This document shows, piece by piece, positions 23,969 to 32,817 of a DNA stretch of 64,000 bases. Where the stretch lies: NCBI GenBank assembly GCA_900540875.1, contig UQHT01000004.1, forward strand, positions 1 to 64,000. Reading direction: 5' to 3'. The notes under the pieces were generated by a model. That model had not been told where the DNA came from and searched no databases. It worked only from the letters and a program-made list of their open reading frames with translations. The stretch comes from an uncultured Collinsella sp. Its GTDB lineage: Bacteria > Actinomycetota > Coriobacteriia > Coriobacteriales > Coriobacteriaceae. How positions within the stretch are numbered: the stretch's first letter is position 1; each line of letters opens with the position of its first letter. The position numbers and the translations under genes were made by a program.

Positions 23969-24835
23969 ATGCTGACGATTGGGTGCCACCTTTCGACGAC
24001 GAAGGGCTATCGGGCGATGGGGGAGACGGCGCTATCCATCGGCGCCAACACCTTTGCATTCTTTACGCGCAATCCGCGCGGCGGCAAGGCGAAAGACCTT
24101 GACATGGATGATGTGGCGGCCCTGCGTGACCTTATGGCGCAAAATGATTTTGGCCCACTCGTGGCGCATGCCCCCTATACCTACAACCCCTGTTCTGCCA
24201 AAGAGCGGGCGCGCGAGTTTGCCTTGGAGGCAATGGCCGAGGACTTGCAGCGTCTGGAAGCACTGCCCGGCAACTGCTACAACTTCCACCCCGGCGCGCA
24301 TGTGGGGCAGGGGACTGATGCTGGCATTCAGATGATCGTCGACACCTTGTGTCAGGTGATGTTTGAGGGGCAGCAGACGACGGTGCTGCTCGAGACCATG
24401 GCGGGAAAGGGTACCGAGGTGGGCCGTAGCTTTGAAGAGCTGGCGCGCATTATCGAGGGTGCTGCTGCCAGGCGTCCAGAGCTATCGGACAAGCTAGGCG
24501 TGTGTCTGGACACCTGCCATGTGAGCGATGCCGGCTATGACATCATCCATGATCTGGACGGCGTACTCGACGAGTTCGATCGCGTAGTGGGTATCGACCG
24601 CTTGCATGCCGTACACATCAACGATTCGAAAAACCCCTGTGGCGCCCATAAAGATCGTCACGAGTGCATCGGCAAGGGATACCTTGGCAGCGAGGAGTTT
24701 GGCGGCGGTATGCAGGTTATGCAGAATATTGTATCGAATAGCCGCTTGCGTGCACTTCCATTTATTTTGGAGACGCCTAACGAACTTGCAGGTTATGCGA
24801 TGGAAATTACGCTATTAAGATCGTTACAGCAGTAA
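23969..24835 (+). CDS. nfo: Endonuclease IV (AP endonuclease)
   Basis: Cuts DNA at abasic sites during base excision repair using three zinc ions. The 288-residue length is typical. Metal ligands sit in NFHPGAHVG, LLETMAGKG, CLDTCHVSDAG and HINDSKNPCGAHKDRHECIG, all as in the Nfo family. The start follows GAGGGGGAG. It stands alone after an inverted repeat. Confidence 0.95.
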   Translation: MLTIGCHLSTTKGYRAMGETALSIGANTFAFFTRNPRGGKAKDLDMDDVAALRDLMAQNDFGPLVAHAPYTYNPCSAKERAREFALEAMAEDLQRLEALPGNCYNFHPGAHVGQGTDAGIQMIVDTLCQVMFEGQQTTVLLETMAGKGTEVGRSFEELARIIEGAAARRPELSDKLGVCLDTCHVSDAGYDIIHDLDGVLDEFDRVVGIDRLHAVHINDSKNPCGAHKDRHECIGKGYLGSEEFGGGMQVMQNIVSNSRLRALPFILETPNELAGYAMEITLLRSLQQ

Positions 24836-24982
24836 CAACTGTCACAAAGTGGAGTATCTCATGCACGTTATGCGTTTGTTTCAATCAGTTTTCTAATTGC
24901 AGATTCGCACTTACGGGTGCATAATAGCCAACAGTTTTTGCAGACCTCTGAATCAAACGAGGTCACCGGAAGGAGACTGATT

Positions 24983-25843
24983 ATGAAGCTCAAGAAGCTT
25001 GGCGCATTTGCCGCCACGGGCGCCATGGCGCTCGCCCTCGCACTGACGGGCTGCGGCTCGTCCAACGCCACCTCTGGTTCCGATGCCGGTTCCAGCAGCT
25101 CTGACAACGCGAAGGTCGAGAAGGTCGACGGCTCCAAGAAATATGCGCTCGTCAAGGACGGCACGCTGACCGTCGGCACCTCTGCCGAGTATGCGCCGTT
25201 TGAGTATAAGGATGATAACGGCGACTACCAGGGCTTTGACCTTGAGCTTGTCAAGGCTATCGCTGACAAGCTGGGTCTGGATGTCGAGTACGTCAACAAC
25301 GACTTCGACACGCTCGTCCCCGGCGTTGCTTCGGGCGCCAAGTATGACGTCGCCATCGCGGCCATCACGGACACGCCCGAGCGTGAGAAGGAAGTCGCGT
25401 TCTCCGACTCTTACTACATGGACGATCAGGCTATCGTGACCAAGACCGATAACGCCGACATTACGGCCGATAACTACAGCGAGAAACTCAACAATGCTGA
25501 CGCCACGATCATCGTCCAGTCCGGTTCGACCGCCGAGGCCTTTGCCCAGGAGAACTTCCCCAAGGCCAAGATCGTCCCCTATAAGGACGCCACTGAGTGC
25601 TTCAGCGCCCTGCAGTCCGACAAGGGCGACGCCGTGGTTACCAATCGCTCCGTTGCCAGCCAGCTGACCGCCGAGCAGTTCAATACCTGCCATACAGTTA
25701 AGCAGATCAGCACCGGTGAGGAGTATGCTATCGCCGTCAACCAGGGCAATACCAAGCTCAAGGACGACATCAACCAGGCCATCAAGGACCTGACCGACGA
25801 CGGTACCGTTGACGCCCTCATGGCTAAGTACAACATCAAGTAA
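24983..25843 (+). CDS. Amino-acid ABC transporter substrate-binding lipoprotein
   Basis: A 286-residue extracellular solute-binding protein of family 3, for polar amino acids. The lipoprotein signal ends LALTGC (lipidated Cys near residue 24) and is followed by a Ser-rich spacer. The binding fold starts LVKDGTLTVGTSAEYAPFEY. GGAAGGAG precedes the ATG at 24983. Permease and ATPase genes follow, forming a complete importer; the terminator in between suggests that this gene is expressed more strongly. Ligand identity (for example Gln, Cys or Arg) cannot be read. Confidence 0.93.
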   Translation: MKLKKLGAFAATGAMALALALTGCGSSNATSGSDAGSSSSDNAKVEKVDGSKKYALVKDGTLTVGTSAEYAPFEYKDDNGDYQGFDLELVKAIADKLGLDVEYVNNDFDTLVPGVASGAKYDVAIAAITDTPEREKEVAFSDSYYMDDQAIVTKTDNADITADNYSEKLNNADATIIVQSGSTAEAFAQENFPKAKIVPYKDATECFSALQSDKGDAVVTNRSVASQLTAEQFNTCHTVKQISTGEEYAIAVNQGNTKLKDDINQAIKDLTDDGTVDALMAKYNIK

Positions 25844-25865
25844 AATAGTCACTTGATTGCGCGCG

Positions 25866-25896
25866 GGCCCTTTCCGTTTTGGCGGAGAGGGCCTTT
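25866..25896 (+). terminator. Terminator or attenuator in the ABC operon
   Basis: GGCCCTTTCCG (25866-25876) pairs with CGGAGAGGGCC (25883-25893), one mismatch, with TTT after. It lies between the binding-protein and permease genes, which fits higher expression of the binding protein. Confidence 0.7.
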
Positions 25897-25959
25897 GCGG
25901 TTCTTGAATGGGCACGATACCGCCCCGTTATGTCGGCAACTTAAACGTTAGGAGCCACC

Positions 25960-27321
25960 TTGTCTCGATTGAACCAAGGAGCTATGGGCCAGAGCTATCC
26001 ACTGCCCTCGATGCTCCAAAAGCTAGCCTGTGCCCTGGCTGTGGCGCTCGCCCTGGTATGCGCGGGGGCCTGCGTGCCCTCGACTGCTCAGGCGCTTGAG
26101 ACCGCAAAGATCACCGCCCGACCCAATACCGGTTCGGGCAGCGACGTGGTCGGTGGCACCGAGACTCGTATCACCTGGGAGGTCCAGGCCGATGCCGACG
26201 AGGAACTGAGCGGCCTTTCGCTGACGTTTGCCGATGGTACGACCTTTGGTGCGGACGGCACGCGTCTGACGATGCTCTCGGGCGATGACCTTATGGATCG
26301 TACGCCCATGAAGCCTACGTGCAAGGTCGACGGCCAGACGCTCAAGATCGATTTTGGCGAGACGGCGCCCGCCGGCGGCTATTTCCGCGTCGAGGTCTAC
26401 GGCGTGACCTTCCCCGTCGAGGGTGGCGACGAGGCCTTTAGGGGCACCTGCACTTTGGCCGATGGTTCGACCAAGAAGATCTCCAAGATTCCGTCGGTGG
26501 AGATCAAGGGCGTGACGGCATTCGATAGCTTTCTGGCCGACCTTAAGGGGCAGCCGTGGGTCAAGGCATGGAATTCCAACATGTTCCTTCGCCTGTTCCT
26601 GAACCCGGTCATTTTGGTCCAGAGCCTGCCGATCGTCTTCAAAGGCTTCCTCATGTCGCTCTCGATCGTGCTCGTGGCATTTCCGCTGGCAATTCCCTTT
26701 GGCTTCGCCTTGTCGCTCATGCGCATCTCCAAGTCGCGCATCCTGCGTTGCCTTGCCGGCATCTATGTGAATATCATCCGGGGTACGCCGGCGTTCCTGC
26801 AGATCTACATCGCGTTTTTTGGCCTGCCGCTGGCCGGCGTCAAGGTTGACGACTATGTGCTGGGCGTCATCGTCATGGCCATGAACTCGTCCGCCTATCT
26901 GTGCGAGATCTTCCGCGCCGGTATTCAGTCGATCCCCAAGGGCCAGAACGAGGCCGCGCGCTCGCTGGGCATGAACGCCTTCCAGACACTGCTCTACGTT
27001 ATGATTCCGCAGACGTTCCGCAATGTTTTGCCTACGTTGACCAGTGAGTTCATCCTGCTTTACAAGGATACGTCGCTGCTTGCGGCCGTGGGCGTGGTCG
27101 AGATCGTCATGAACGCCCGCACCATCGTGGCCACGACGGGGTCCATCACGCCGTATGTGGTTGCCGCCCTGTTCTACCTGGTCATCACCCTGCCGCTTGC
27201 TCGCTTGGTGAGCGGTCTTGAGGCGAGGCTTTTGGGTACGGCCGAAACCAAGAAGAAGCGTCCCGCCAAGAGCGCCGGGCAGGTCGTCGCGACGCCCGCC
27301 GATCACATCGCCGGTCTGTAA
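25960..27321 (+). CDS. Amino-acid ABC permease with N-terminal extracytoplasmic domain
   Basis: A 453-residue protein. Residues 1-45 look like a signal sequence. Residues 46-185 form a beta-rich domain outside the membrane. Residues 200-430 are a His/Glu/Gln/Arg-type permease with the ATPase-contact loop EAARSLGMNAFQTLLYVMIPQ. The permease family is normally about 220 residues, so the extra domain is an unusual fusion. The start is a TTG after TTAGGAG; an ATG at 25984 after AAGGAG is an alternative. The ATPase gene follows after 12 bases. The tail after residue 430 is Lys/Ala-rich. Confidence 0.9.
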   Translation: MSRLNQGAMGQSYPLPSMLQKLACALAVALALVCAGACVPSTAQALETAKITARPNTGSGSDVVGGTETRITWEVQADADEELSGLSLTFADGTTFGADGTRLTMLSGDDLMDRTPMKPTCKVDGQTLKIDFGETAPAGGYFRVEVYGVTFPVEGGDEAFRGTCTLADGSTKKISKIPSVEIKGVTAFDSFLADLKGQPWVKAWNSNMFLRLFLNPVILVQSLPIVFKGFLMSLSIVLVAFPLAIPFGFALSLMRISKSRILRCLAGIYVNIIRGTPAFLQIYIAFFGLPLAGVKVDDYVLGVIVMAMNSSAYLCEIFRAGIQSIPKGQNEAARSLGMNAFQTLLYVMIPQTFRNVLPTLTSEFILLYKDTSLLAAVGVVEIVMNARTIVATTGSITPYVVAALFYLVITLPLARLVSGLEARLLGTAETKKKRPAKSAGQVVATPADHIAGL

Positions 27322-27333
27322 GGAGGTCCTATC

Positions 27334-28086
27334 ATGAGCGAAACCAATAACTCGAACGAGGTCGTCGTCAGCATCAAGAACCTCCAGAAGGCCTTTGGCG
27401 ATAACGTGGTCCTGCGCGATATCGATTTGGATGTGCACAAGGGCGAGGTCGTCGTAGTCCTAGGTCCTTCGGGCTCGGGCAAGTCGACGATGCTCCGCTG
27501 CATCAATCGTCTGGAGCATCCCACGAGCGGCTCGATTGTCGTTGAGGGCGTGGACGTGTGCGCCAAGGGCGTCGACCTTAACAAGGTACGTACGCATCTG
27601 GGTATGGTGTTCCAGCAGTTCAATTTGTTCCCGCACCTGTCAGTCAAAAAGAATGTCATGCTCGCGCAGCAAAAGGTACTCAAGCGCAGCAAGGAAGAAG
27701 CCGAGAAGATTGCCGTCGAGGAGCTGACCAAGGTCGGTCTTGCCGAGCGTATCGACTTTATGCCGAGCCAGCTCTCGGGCGGCCAGCAGCAGCGCGTTGC
27801 CATCGCCCGTGCCCTATCGATGAACCCTCACGTCATGCTCTTTGACGAGGCCACGTCGGCGCTCGATCCCGAGCTGGTTCGCGACGTTCTGGGTGTCATG
27901 CGCGACCTGGCACGCGACGGCATGACCATGATCGTCGTGACGCACGAGATGGGCTTTGCCCGCGACGTCGCCGACCGCGTCGTCTTTATGGACGGTGGCG
28001 TTATCGTGGAAGAGGGTACGCCGAGCGAGGTCTTCGACCACCCCAAGAGCGAGCGCACCAAGGCGTTCTTGGGCAATATCTCGTAG
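27334..28086 (+). CDS. Amino-acid ABC transporter ATP-binding protein
   Basis: A 250-residue GlnQ/HisP-type ATPase that powers the importer. Walker A is GPSGSGKST, the signature LSGGQQQR, and Walker B VMLFDEATSALDPE; the His switch is in VVTHEMGFA. It starts 12 bases after the permease stop, with AAGGAGG in between. A strong terminator ends the operon. Confidence 0.96.
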   Translation: MSETNNSNEVVVSIKNLQKAFGDNVVLRDIDLDVHKGEVVVVLGPSGSGKSTMLRCINRLEHPTSGSIVVEGVDVCAKGVDLNKVRTHLGMVFQQFNLFPHLSVKKNVMLAQQKVLKRSKEEAEKIAVEELTKVGLAERIDFMPSQLSGGQQQRVAIARALSMNPHVMLFDEATSALDPELVRDVLGVMRDLARDGMTMIVVTHEMGFARDVADRVVFMDGGVIVEEGTPSEVFDHPKSERTKAFLGNIS

Positions 28087-28108
28087 CCGGTTGATCTAAC
28101 TGCCGTTA

Positions 28109-28152
28109 CAAAAGAGCGGGGGCTGGACTTGAATCCAGCCCCCGCTCTTTTG
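28109..28152. terminator. Bidirectional terminator
   Basis: CAAAAGAGCGGGGGCTGGA pairs perfectly with its reverse complement around a six-base loop (19 bp). It lies between the converging ABC operon and flavodoxin gene. Confidence 0.95.
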
Positions 28153-28203
28153 TAGGGATGGCGATGCGCTTTGATCCAGGCTCTTTTGGAGGCCCTGGGT
28201 TCG

Positions 28204-28623
28204 TTACGCGAGCTCGGCTCCAAGGGCGCGGCAGGCCGCCTCGCCCTCGTCGTCGGGCGCGTCGTTGCAGATGGTGGAGTCCACGACGTTGACGCCGGCG
28301 TCGTCGGCGTCAGCCTTCCAGTTGTCCATCCACTCGCCCTCGGCCCACGAATAGGAGCCAAAGAGGACGACCTTCTTGTCGCCGAGAGTCTCCTTGACCT
28401 CGTCCCACATCGGCTGGAACTCATCGTACTCGAGTTCCTCGGAGCCCATGGCGGGGCAGCCGAAGGCGAAGGCGTCGTAGTCGGCGGCCCTGTCGGCAGA
28501 GAAGTCGGCGCAGGGGATGACCTCAGTCTCGGCACCCGCGGACGTGGCGCCTTCGGCGACGAGGTCCGCCATGGCCTCGGTATTACCCGTGCCGCTCCAA
28601 TAGACGACGGCGATCTTGCTCAT
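28204..28623 (-). CDS. Flavodoxin
   Basis: A 139-residue FMN electron carrier. The phosphate-binding loop is WSGTGNTEAMAD (residues 9-20), and the FMN side loop reads GSYSWAEGEW. AAAGGA precedes the ATG. It is the second gene after a DUF3793 gene on the same strand, 45 bases away. The pairing suggests that the DUF3793 protein acts with flavodoxin. Confidence 0.93.
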   Translation of the reverse strand: MSKIAVVYWSGTGNTEAMADLVAEGATSAGAETEVIPCADFSADRAADYDAFAFGCPAMGSEELEYDEFQPMWDEVKETLGDKKVVLFGSYSWAEGEWMDNWKADADDAGVNVVDSTICNDAPDDEGEAACRALGAELA

Positions 28624-28668
28624 GTTTTGTCCTTTCGGTCGTGCGGCGCTGGCCGCGGCTTGTACGTT

Positions 28669-29373
28669 CTATCGGGTTGCCTGGGCAAGTTGCGCCAGGC
28701 TGCAGCCCTGCTGATAGATAAAAGTGAAGTATTGGGTGCAGGTACGGTAAGCATCAAACGTCGCAAGCGCCTGCTCCACATTTGCGTAGACCTTCCAGGC
28801 CCCAAAGACCTTGTAGTTCTCGCCGTGCTGGACGATAAACTCGTGCACGTCGTCGTAGGGGTATCCCAGGAAGTAACCTATTTCGTGCGGAAACTCGCAG
28901 GCGCAGTCTTTGCTGCAGCGAGCTTGCTGGGGCAGTGTGCATCGAGTTTGGCTACAGGCGCATTCCGCGACGTTATTGCTCGCGAGCGCGATGCGTGATG
29001 CCAAATGCACAAGGCATGTCGAAAGGTCTCTCGTGTCGTAGCCTTCCGAGGCGAGCACCGTTTGGACGCGAGGGTCTGCGAAATAGGTGGTGAGGCTTTT
29101 GGCCCGGTACACGTACACGAGCGCTCCGCAGGGCCGCCAGACCAAAACACTCAGGTGGATGCCGAGCGGGTCAAGCTCGCGATTGCACTGGGCGATAACC
29201 TTGAGCAGGTGTGCTCGGCGTTCTGCGATGGTTTCGGTTGCGGTCGAGCCGTCCCCGTGGGCGTAGGCGCCTGGATAGGTAAAGAGCGATGCGGGCTTGA
29301 TGCCCGCGAGCGTGGGAGAGCAGTTGCGCACGACTGCTGCCTGAAACGTTGGGATGTCTATGGTTCGAGTCAC
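28669..29373 (-). CDS. DUF3793 family protein
   Basis: A 234-residue protein I recognise as DUF3793 from the C-terminal block FPHEIGYFLGYPYDDVHEFI and the GENYKVFGAWKVY motif. The middle holds a cysteine-rich stretch (ECACSQTRC...CSKDCAC) that could bind iron or zinc. No membrane segment or signal is seen. The gene is upstream of flavodoxin in one operon. The molecular role is unknown; a redox or metal role is only suggested by the neighbour and the cysteines. Confidence 0.8.
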   Translation of the reverse strand: MTRTIDIPTFQAAVVRNCSPTLAGIKPASLFTYPGAYAHGDGSTATETIAERRAHLLKVIAQCNRELDPLGIHLSVLVWRPCGALVYVYRAKSLTTYFADPRVQTVLASEGYDTRDLSTCLVHLASRIALASNNVAECACSQTRCTLPQQARCSKDCACEFPHEIGYFLGYPYDDVHEFIVQHGENYKVFGAWKVYANVEQALATFDAYRTCTQYFTFIYQQGCSLAQLAQATR

Positions 29374-29501
29374 GGCGCTCCTTACGGATCTAAACTGTTA
29401 GCCTAGGAAAACTTATACACGAAAGTAAGCCATGGTCAACAAAAAAGTTTGAAGCGGGAAACTAATTGACCGAACCGACACGAGTTTGGAGTAAGATGGG
29501 A

Positions 29502-29518
29502 ACACCCCATGGGGGTAT
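29502..29518. promoter_or_regulatory. Copper-type (CsoR-like) operator candidate
   Basis: ACACCCCATGGGGGTAT is a C-run/G-run palindrome like known CsoR sites (TACCCC...GGGGTA). It lies 30 bases upstream of a metal-binding HMA gene, next to the TAAGAT -10 candidate at 29492-29497. Confidence 0.5.
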
Positions 29519-29547
29519 CTAGATAGGGCTACTTGAAAGGGGAACGC

Positions 29548-29931
29548 ATGAGTGACTTGCTCAACCCTGCGAATCTCATCGTGCTGGCCGTCATTGCCGT
29601 CGGCATGTTTTTTGGACTGCGTCGCATTGCCGCTTCGACACACGGGAAGAGTTGTTGCAGCGATGGCGCGAGCAGCAAGAAGGCCAAAAAGGTTGTTGTG
29701 ACGGATACCGATGCGTCGCACTATCCCTATAGCGATGAGCTGCTCATCGGTGGCATGAGTTGCGACGGCTGCGCTCAGAACGTGGCGAATGCCCTCAATG
29801 CCCTGGATGGCATTTGGGCCACGGTGACGTATGCGGACCACACGGCGCGCGTGCGCTCTAAGCAGCCGATCGATCGCGGTGCTCTCGTGGCGGCCGTGAA
29901 GGACGCGGGTTACTACGTCATGACGCTGTAG
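29548..29931 (+). CDS. Membrane-anchored heavy-metal-associated (HMA) protein
   Basis: A 127-residue protein with one membrane helix (residues 9-24), a short Cys-containing linker (HGKSCCSD) and a C-terminal HMA domain with the metal motif GMSCDGCAQNV. HMA domains bind Cu(I) or similar ions and pass them on. Anchored CopZ-like chaperones of this kind may feed a P-type ATPase, but none is in the window. The ATG at 29548 follows AAAGGGGA. The palindrome upstream suggests copper control. Confidence 0.88.
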   Translation: MSDLLNPANLIVLAVIAVGMFFGLRRIAASTHGKSCCSDGASSKKAKKVVVTDTDASHYPYSDELLIGGMSCDGCAQNVANALNALDGIWATVTYADHTARVRSKQPIDRGALVAAVKDAGYYVMTL

Positions 29932-29957
29932 GTCTTGCCTTGGATGCGCGTCCTTGT

Positions 29958-30383
29958 CTAGGCTCGTCCGCGCAGTTCGATGTCTTGGATGTCATCGAAG
30001 TCGATGGCGATGTCTTTGAGCTTGAGGAGTTTGAAGGCAGGGAGTACCTCGTCGAGGATGCCGGTGCGAGAGCGATAGCCGTACGTATCGTAATAGGTGA
30101 CGCGGACCAGGTCGCCACGTTTGAGGCCCTCGAGCTTATGCGAAAGCTCGAGGGCTTTCTCTTCCGTTAGCTCACATTTTGGTTCGACGGTGATCTCTTG
30201 CTTGCGCACGAGCTCGTAGTATCCCGTGAGGGCGGCAAAGGGCATAAACTGTGCGGCGCGGTTGGCGCGCAAGGCACCGTTGGCGGTGAGTCTGGGGTCG
30301 GTGAATCGACGTCTTCCCTCGGGGTCCGCTAGACGTTCAAAAGGCGTCGGTGGCCGCATCGGCCGTTGTTGGGACTTAGGCAC
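29958..30383 (-). CDS. YolD-like protein
   Basis: A 141-residue YolD-like family protein, a small partner commonly found beside Y-family polymerase genes. Conserved parts are RAAQFMPFAALTGYYELV and LEGLKRGDLVRVTYYD. It begins with GTG at 30383, with AGGAGG upstream. The first eight bases overlap the end of the polymerase gene, so the two are coupled. The biochemical role is unknown; it probably modulates the polymerase under SOS control. Confidence 0.85.
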   Translation of the reverse strand: MPKSQQRPMRPPTPFERLADPEGRRRFTDPRLTANGALRANRAAQFMPFAALTGYYELVRKQEITVEPKCELTEEKALELSHKLEGLKRGDLVRVTYYDTYGYRSRTGILDEVLPAFKLLKLKDIAIDFDDIQDIELRGRA

Positions 30384-31881
30384 GATGTCCTCCTACCTGA
30401 TCGTTGCGTTCGCGTGCGGTGGCCCCGGCGGTAAAGCTCAATCCTTTGACCAGGGCGTTCTTGCCATATTTGCCTTTCACGGCTAACACGGCGCGTGCCA
30501 GGTCGCGCTCGCGCTCATCGGCCTTAACGTCGCTAAACAGATCGATGGTGGCAAATTCCTCGGGCACCAGATTGCCAAAGCCCAGATTGATACGCTTGAC
30601 CGGTCGCTTGGGGTCGACCGTTTGTGCCCAAAGGTCATCGAAATACCCCATGATCTTCTTAAACGAATTAGTGCTCTCGGGCAGCTTGCGCGAGGCGTTG
30701 GAGTGCGCAAAGAGCGCGGCATAGCCACCACGCGGCTTGCCGCCGTGTTCGCCCACAAAGATGCCATCAATCGCCTGTGCCTCTCGCACCAAACGTCGGC
30801 GTTCGTCATCTCGCTGGACGGGTTTCGGTGCGCGGTGCGCGAGCTCGGGGCCGTCGGTCGCTGCGGGCTCGATGCCCGAAGTGCTCGAGCGCAGGTGTCC
30901 GCAGCCGTCTATATACTGCGCCGTGCCGCTGGCGTTGAGCCGGCGTATGTCGGCGCGCTCGCTTGCATAGCCCACAAAGAGCGAGATGCTGTCGCACACC
31001 ACGTGCTTGTCGATCAAATCCAGCACGGCGGCATCGACCATTTCGCGCAAGACGGTGTAGGCCTGCTCGTAGGCATAGCCCTTCGAGAGCACCTGCCCTG
31101 TGGTGGTCGAGGTCGCTTGCGGGCGATAAGCTTGGATATCGGCGATGGTTGTCGGCTCACGCCCGAAGGCGTGGTCGATAAGATATTCGGCATTGACGCC
31201 GAGTTCGTCGTAGAGCAGGTTCTCGTTGAGTGCGGCGACGCCCATCAGGTCGTAGACGCCGTATTTCTCGAGACGGGCCGCCACGCCGGGGCCGATGCCC
31301 CAGATGTCGGTGATGGGGCGATGGGGCCAGATCTCCTTGCGAAAGGTCTCGTCGTCGAGTATGCCGATACGGCTGGGCACGTGCTTGGCGGTAATATCGA
31401 GTGCAACCTTGGCCTGGAATAGGTTGGGGCCGATGCCGACCGTCGCCGTGATGCCGGTGCGCGCCAGGACCTCGTCGCGCAATATGCAGGCGAAGCCTTC
31501 CGCATCGGTGTGATAGAGGTCCAGATAGGGTGTCACGTCGATAAAGCACTCGTCAATTGAGTAGACGTGAACGTCTTGCGGACTGACGTATTTCAGGTAG
31601 ATACCGTAGATCTGCGCCGACACCTCCATGTAGTGCTGCATGCGCGGTATGGCCTTAATGTAGTCGATGCCATCGGGTATTTCGAACAGGCGACAGCGGT
31701 TGTGAATCCCTAGGTCCTTCATGGCCTGCGTGATAGCGAGGCAGATGGTCGTGCGTCCGCGCGATTCGTCGGCAACGACCAGGTTGGTGGTGAGCGGATC
31801 GAGCCCACGATCGACGCACTCGACGCTGGCATAAAACGTCTTGAGGTCGATACAGATGTAGGTGTGCTGCTCGTGCGCCAT
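30376..31881 (-). CDS. Y-family DNA polymerase (UmuC/DinB type)
   Basis: A 501-residue error-prone translesion polymerase. The palm has the first catalytic site (CIDLKTFYASVE) and the second (YSIDECFIDVT) with SIDE. A helix-hairpin-helix (IWGIGPGVAARLEKYGV) follows, then the little-finger domain. The usual Lys-Ser-Phe-Phe after the first Asp is Lys-Thr-Phe-Tyr. The ATG at 31881 is six bases after AAAGGA. The YolD gene overlaps its end. A LexA-type box lies 32-45 bases upstream, so DNA damage should induce the pair. Confidence 0.95.
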   Translation of the reverse strand: MAHEQHTYICIDLKTFYASVECVDRGLDPLTTNLVVADESRGRTTICLAITQAMKDLGIHNRCRLFEIPDGIDYIKAIPRMQHYMEVSAQIYGIYLKYVSPQDVHVYSIDECFIDVTPYLDLYHTDAEGFACILRDEVLARTGITATVGIGPNLFQAKVALDITAKHVPSRIGILDDETFRKEIWPHRPITDIWGIGPGVAARLEKYGVYDLMGVAALNENLLYDELGVNAEYLIDHAFGREPTTIADIQAYRPQATSTTTGQVLSKGYAYEQAYTVLREMVDAAVLDLIDKHVVCDSISLFVGYASERADIRRLNASGTAQYIDGCGHLRSSTSGIEPAATDGPELAHRAPKPVQRDDERRRLVREAQAIDGIFVGEHGGKPRGGYAALFAHSNASRKLPESTNSFKKIMGYFDDLWAQTVDPKRPVKRINLGFGNLVPEEFATIDLFSDVKADERERDLARAVLAVKGKYGKNALVKGLSFTAGATARERNDQVGGHRA

Positions 31882-31912
31882 CCGTGTCCTTTCATCAAAC
31901 ACATGTTCTTAT

Positions 31913-31926
31913 CGAATACCTGTTCG
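31913..31926. promoter_or_regulatory. LexA (SOS) box
   Basis: CGAATACCTGTTCG differs little from the Gram-positive SOS box CGAAC-N4-GTTCG. It sits in the promoter region of the Y-family polymerase operon, which is commonly SOS-controlled. Another GTTC half site lies at 31904-31908. Confidence 0.7.
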
Positions 31927-31955
31927 ATAATACCGGCTCGTCCGGACATCGTCAA

Positions 31956-31993
31956 AACCTGCCAAAAAGGGACAGGTTTATTTTGGTCGGTTT
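31956..31993. repeat. Dispersed repeat with GGGACAGGT core
   Basis: AAACCTGCCAAAA (31956-31968) and TTTTGGTCGGTTT (31981-31993) form an imperfect inverted repeat around GGGACAGGTTTA. The 18-mer at 31969-31986 recurs exactly, in reverse, at 33395-33412. It lies between the divergent polymerase and PAP2 genes. Confidence 0.75.
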
Positions 31994-32052
31994 ACCGAGT
32001 GCTTACAGTGAGCCGGTAGCCTTAATGTGTTGAATACGCTGAGGGGGTATGG

Positions 32053-32676
32053 ATGACCATCGATAAGGGTGATCTTGCACTTCTGATACTGTTCGTGCTG
32101 TGCCTTGCGATCTTTGTTTACCTGCTGATCAAGGTGCTCAAAGGACGGGCTATAAGAATCGATGAGGTGGGTTACTTGCTGATTGTCGAGAGGCTTCGGT
32201 CGCCGGTGTTGACGGCCGTGATGAAAGCCGCCTCGAGTTTGGCGTCGCTGCCGTTTGTCGTCGGTGTGCTAGCCGCGGCGATGCTGTGGGCGCCCAATTG
32301 GCCCCATGTTGTCTGGGCCGCCTTCAATGTCGGTGCTATCAGCGCAATCGACCAGCTGTTAAAGGTCCTTGTGCATCGACCTCGTCCACAGGGATCTCGG
32401 CTTGTCGAGGCGCCGGGGCTGAGCTTCCCCTCGGGCCACTCGATGGCGGCCATGGCGTTTTATGGCTATGGTATATGGTTGGTGCGGTGTGGCGTGTGTG
32501 GCCTTCCGTTCGGCGCCGCCATCGAGGTTGCACTTGCGTGCGTCATCCTTGCGGTGGGCGTCAGCCGTGTCTATCTGGGCGTGCACTACGTTTCGGATGT
32601 GCTGGGCGGGTTTTGCCTGTCTTTTATCTGGCTCATCCTGTTCGTGCGTCTTGGCCCTTGGATTTTGACCGTCTAA
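32053..32676 (+). CDS. PAP2-family membrane phosphatase
   Basis: A 207-residue integral membrane lipid or undecaprenyl-diphosphate phosphatase. All three PAP2 signatures are present: KVLVHRPRPQ, SFPSGHSMA and SRVYLGVHYVSDVLGG. Five to six membrane helices are visible. GAGGGGG precedes the ATG. It could recycle the undecaprenyl carrier for cell-wall synthesis or act on phosphatidic acid; sequence alone does not decide. Confidence 0.92.
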   Translation: MTIDKGDLALLILFVLCLAIFVYLLIKVLKGRAIRIDEVGYLLIVERLRSPVLTAVMKAASSLASLPFVVGVLAAAMLWAPNWPHVVWAAFNVGAISAIDQLLKVLVHRPRPQGSRLVEAPGLSFPSGHSMAAMAFYGYGIWLVRCGVCGLPFGAAIEVALACVILAVGVSRVYLGVHYVSDVLGGFCLSFIWLILFVRLGPWILTV

Positions 32677-32817
32677 TTGTCGTAACTGGACGCCATGTCG
32701 GATCGAATCTGATTTTAACGCAGCCCTAAAGAGCGCGAAACAGCTCGGAAAAGCTCGCTTCGTAGCATGAGCCTAACGATCGATACCACCATAAAGCATG
32801 GAAGGGTTGTGGGGATA

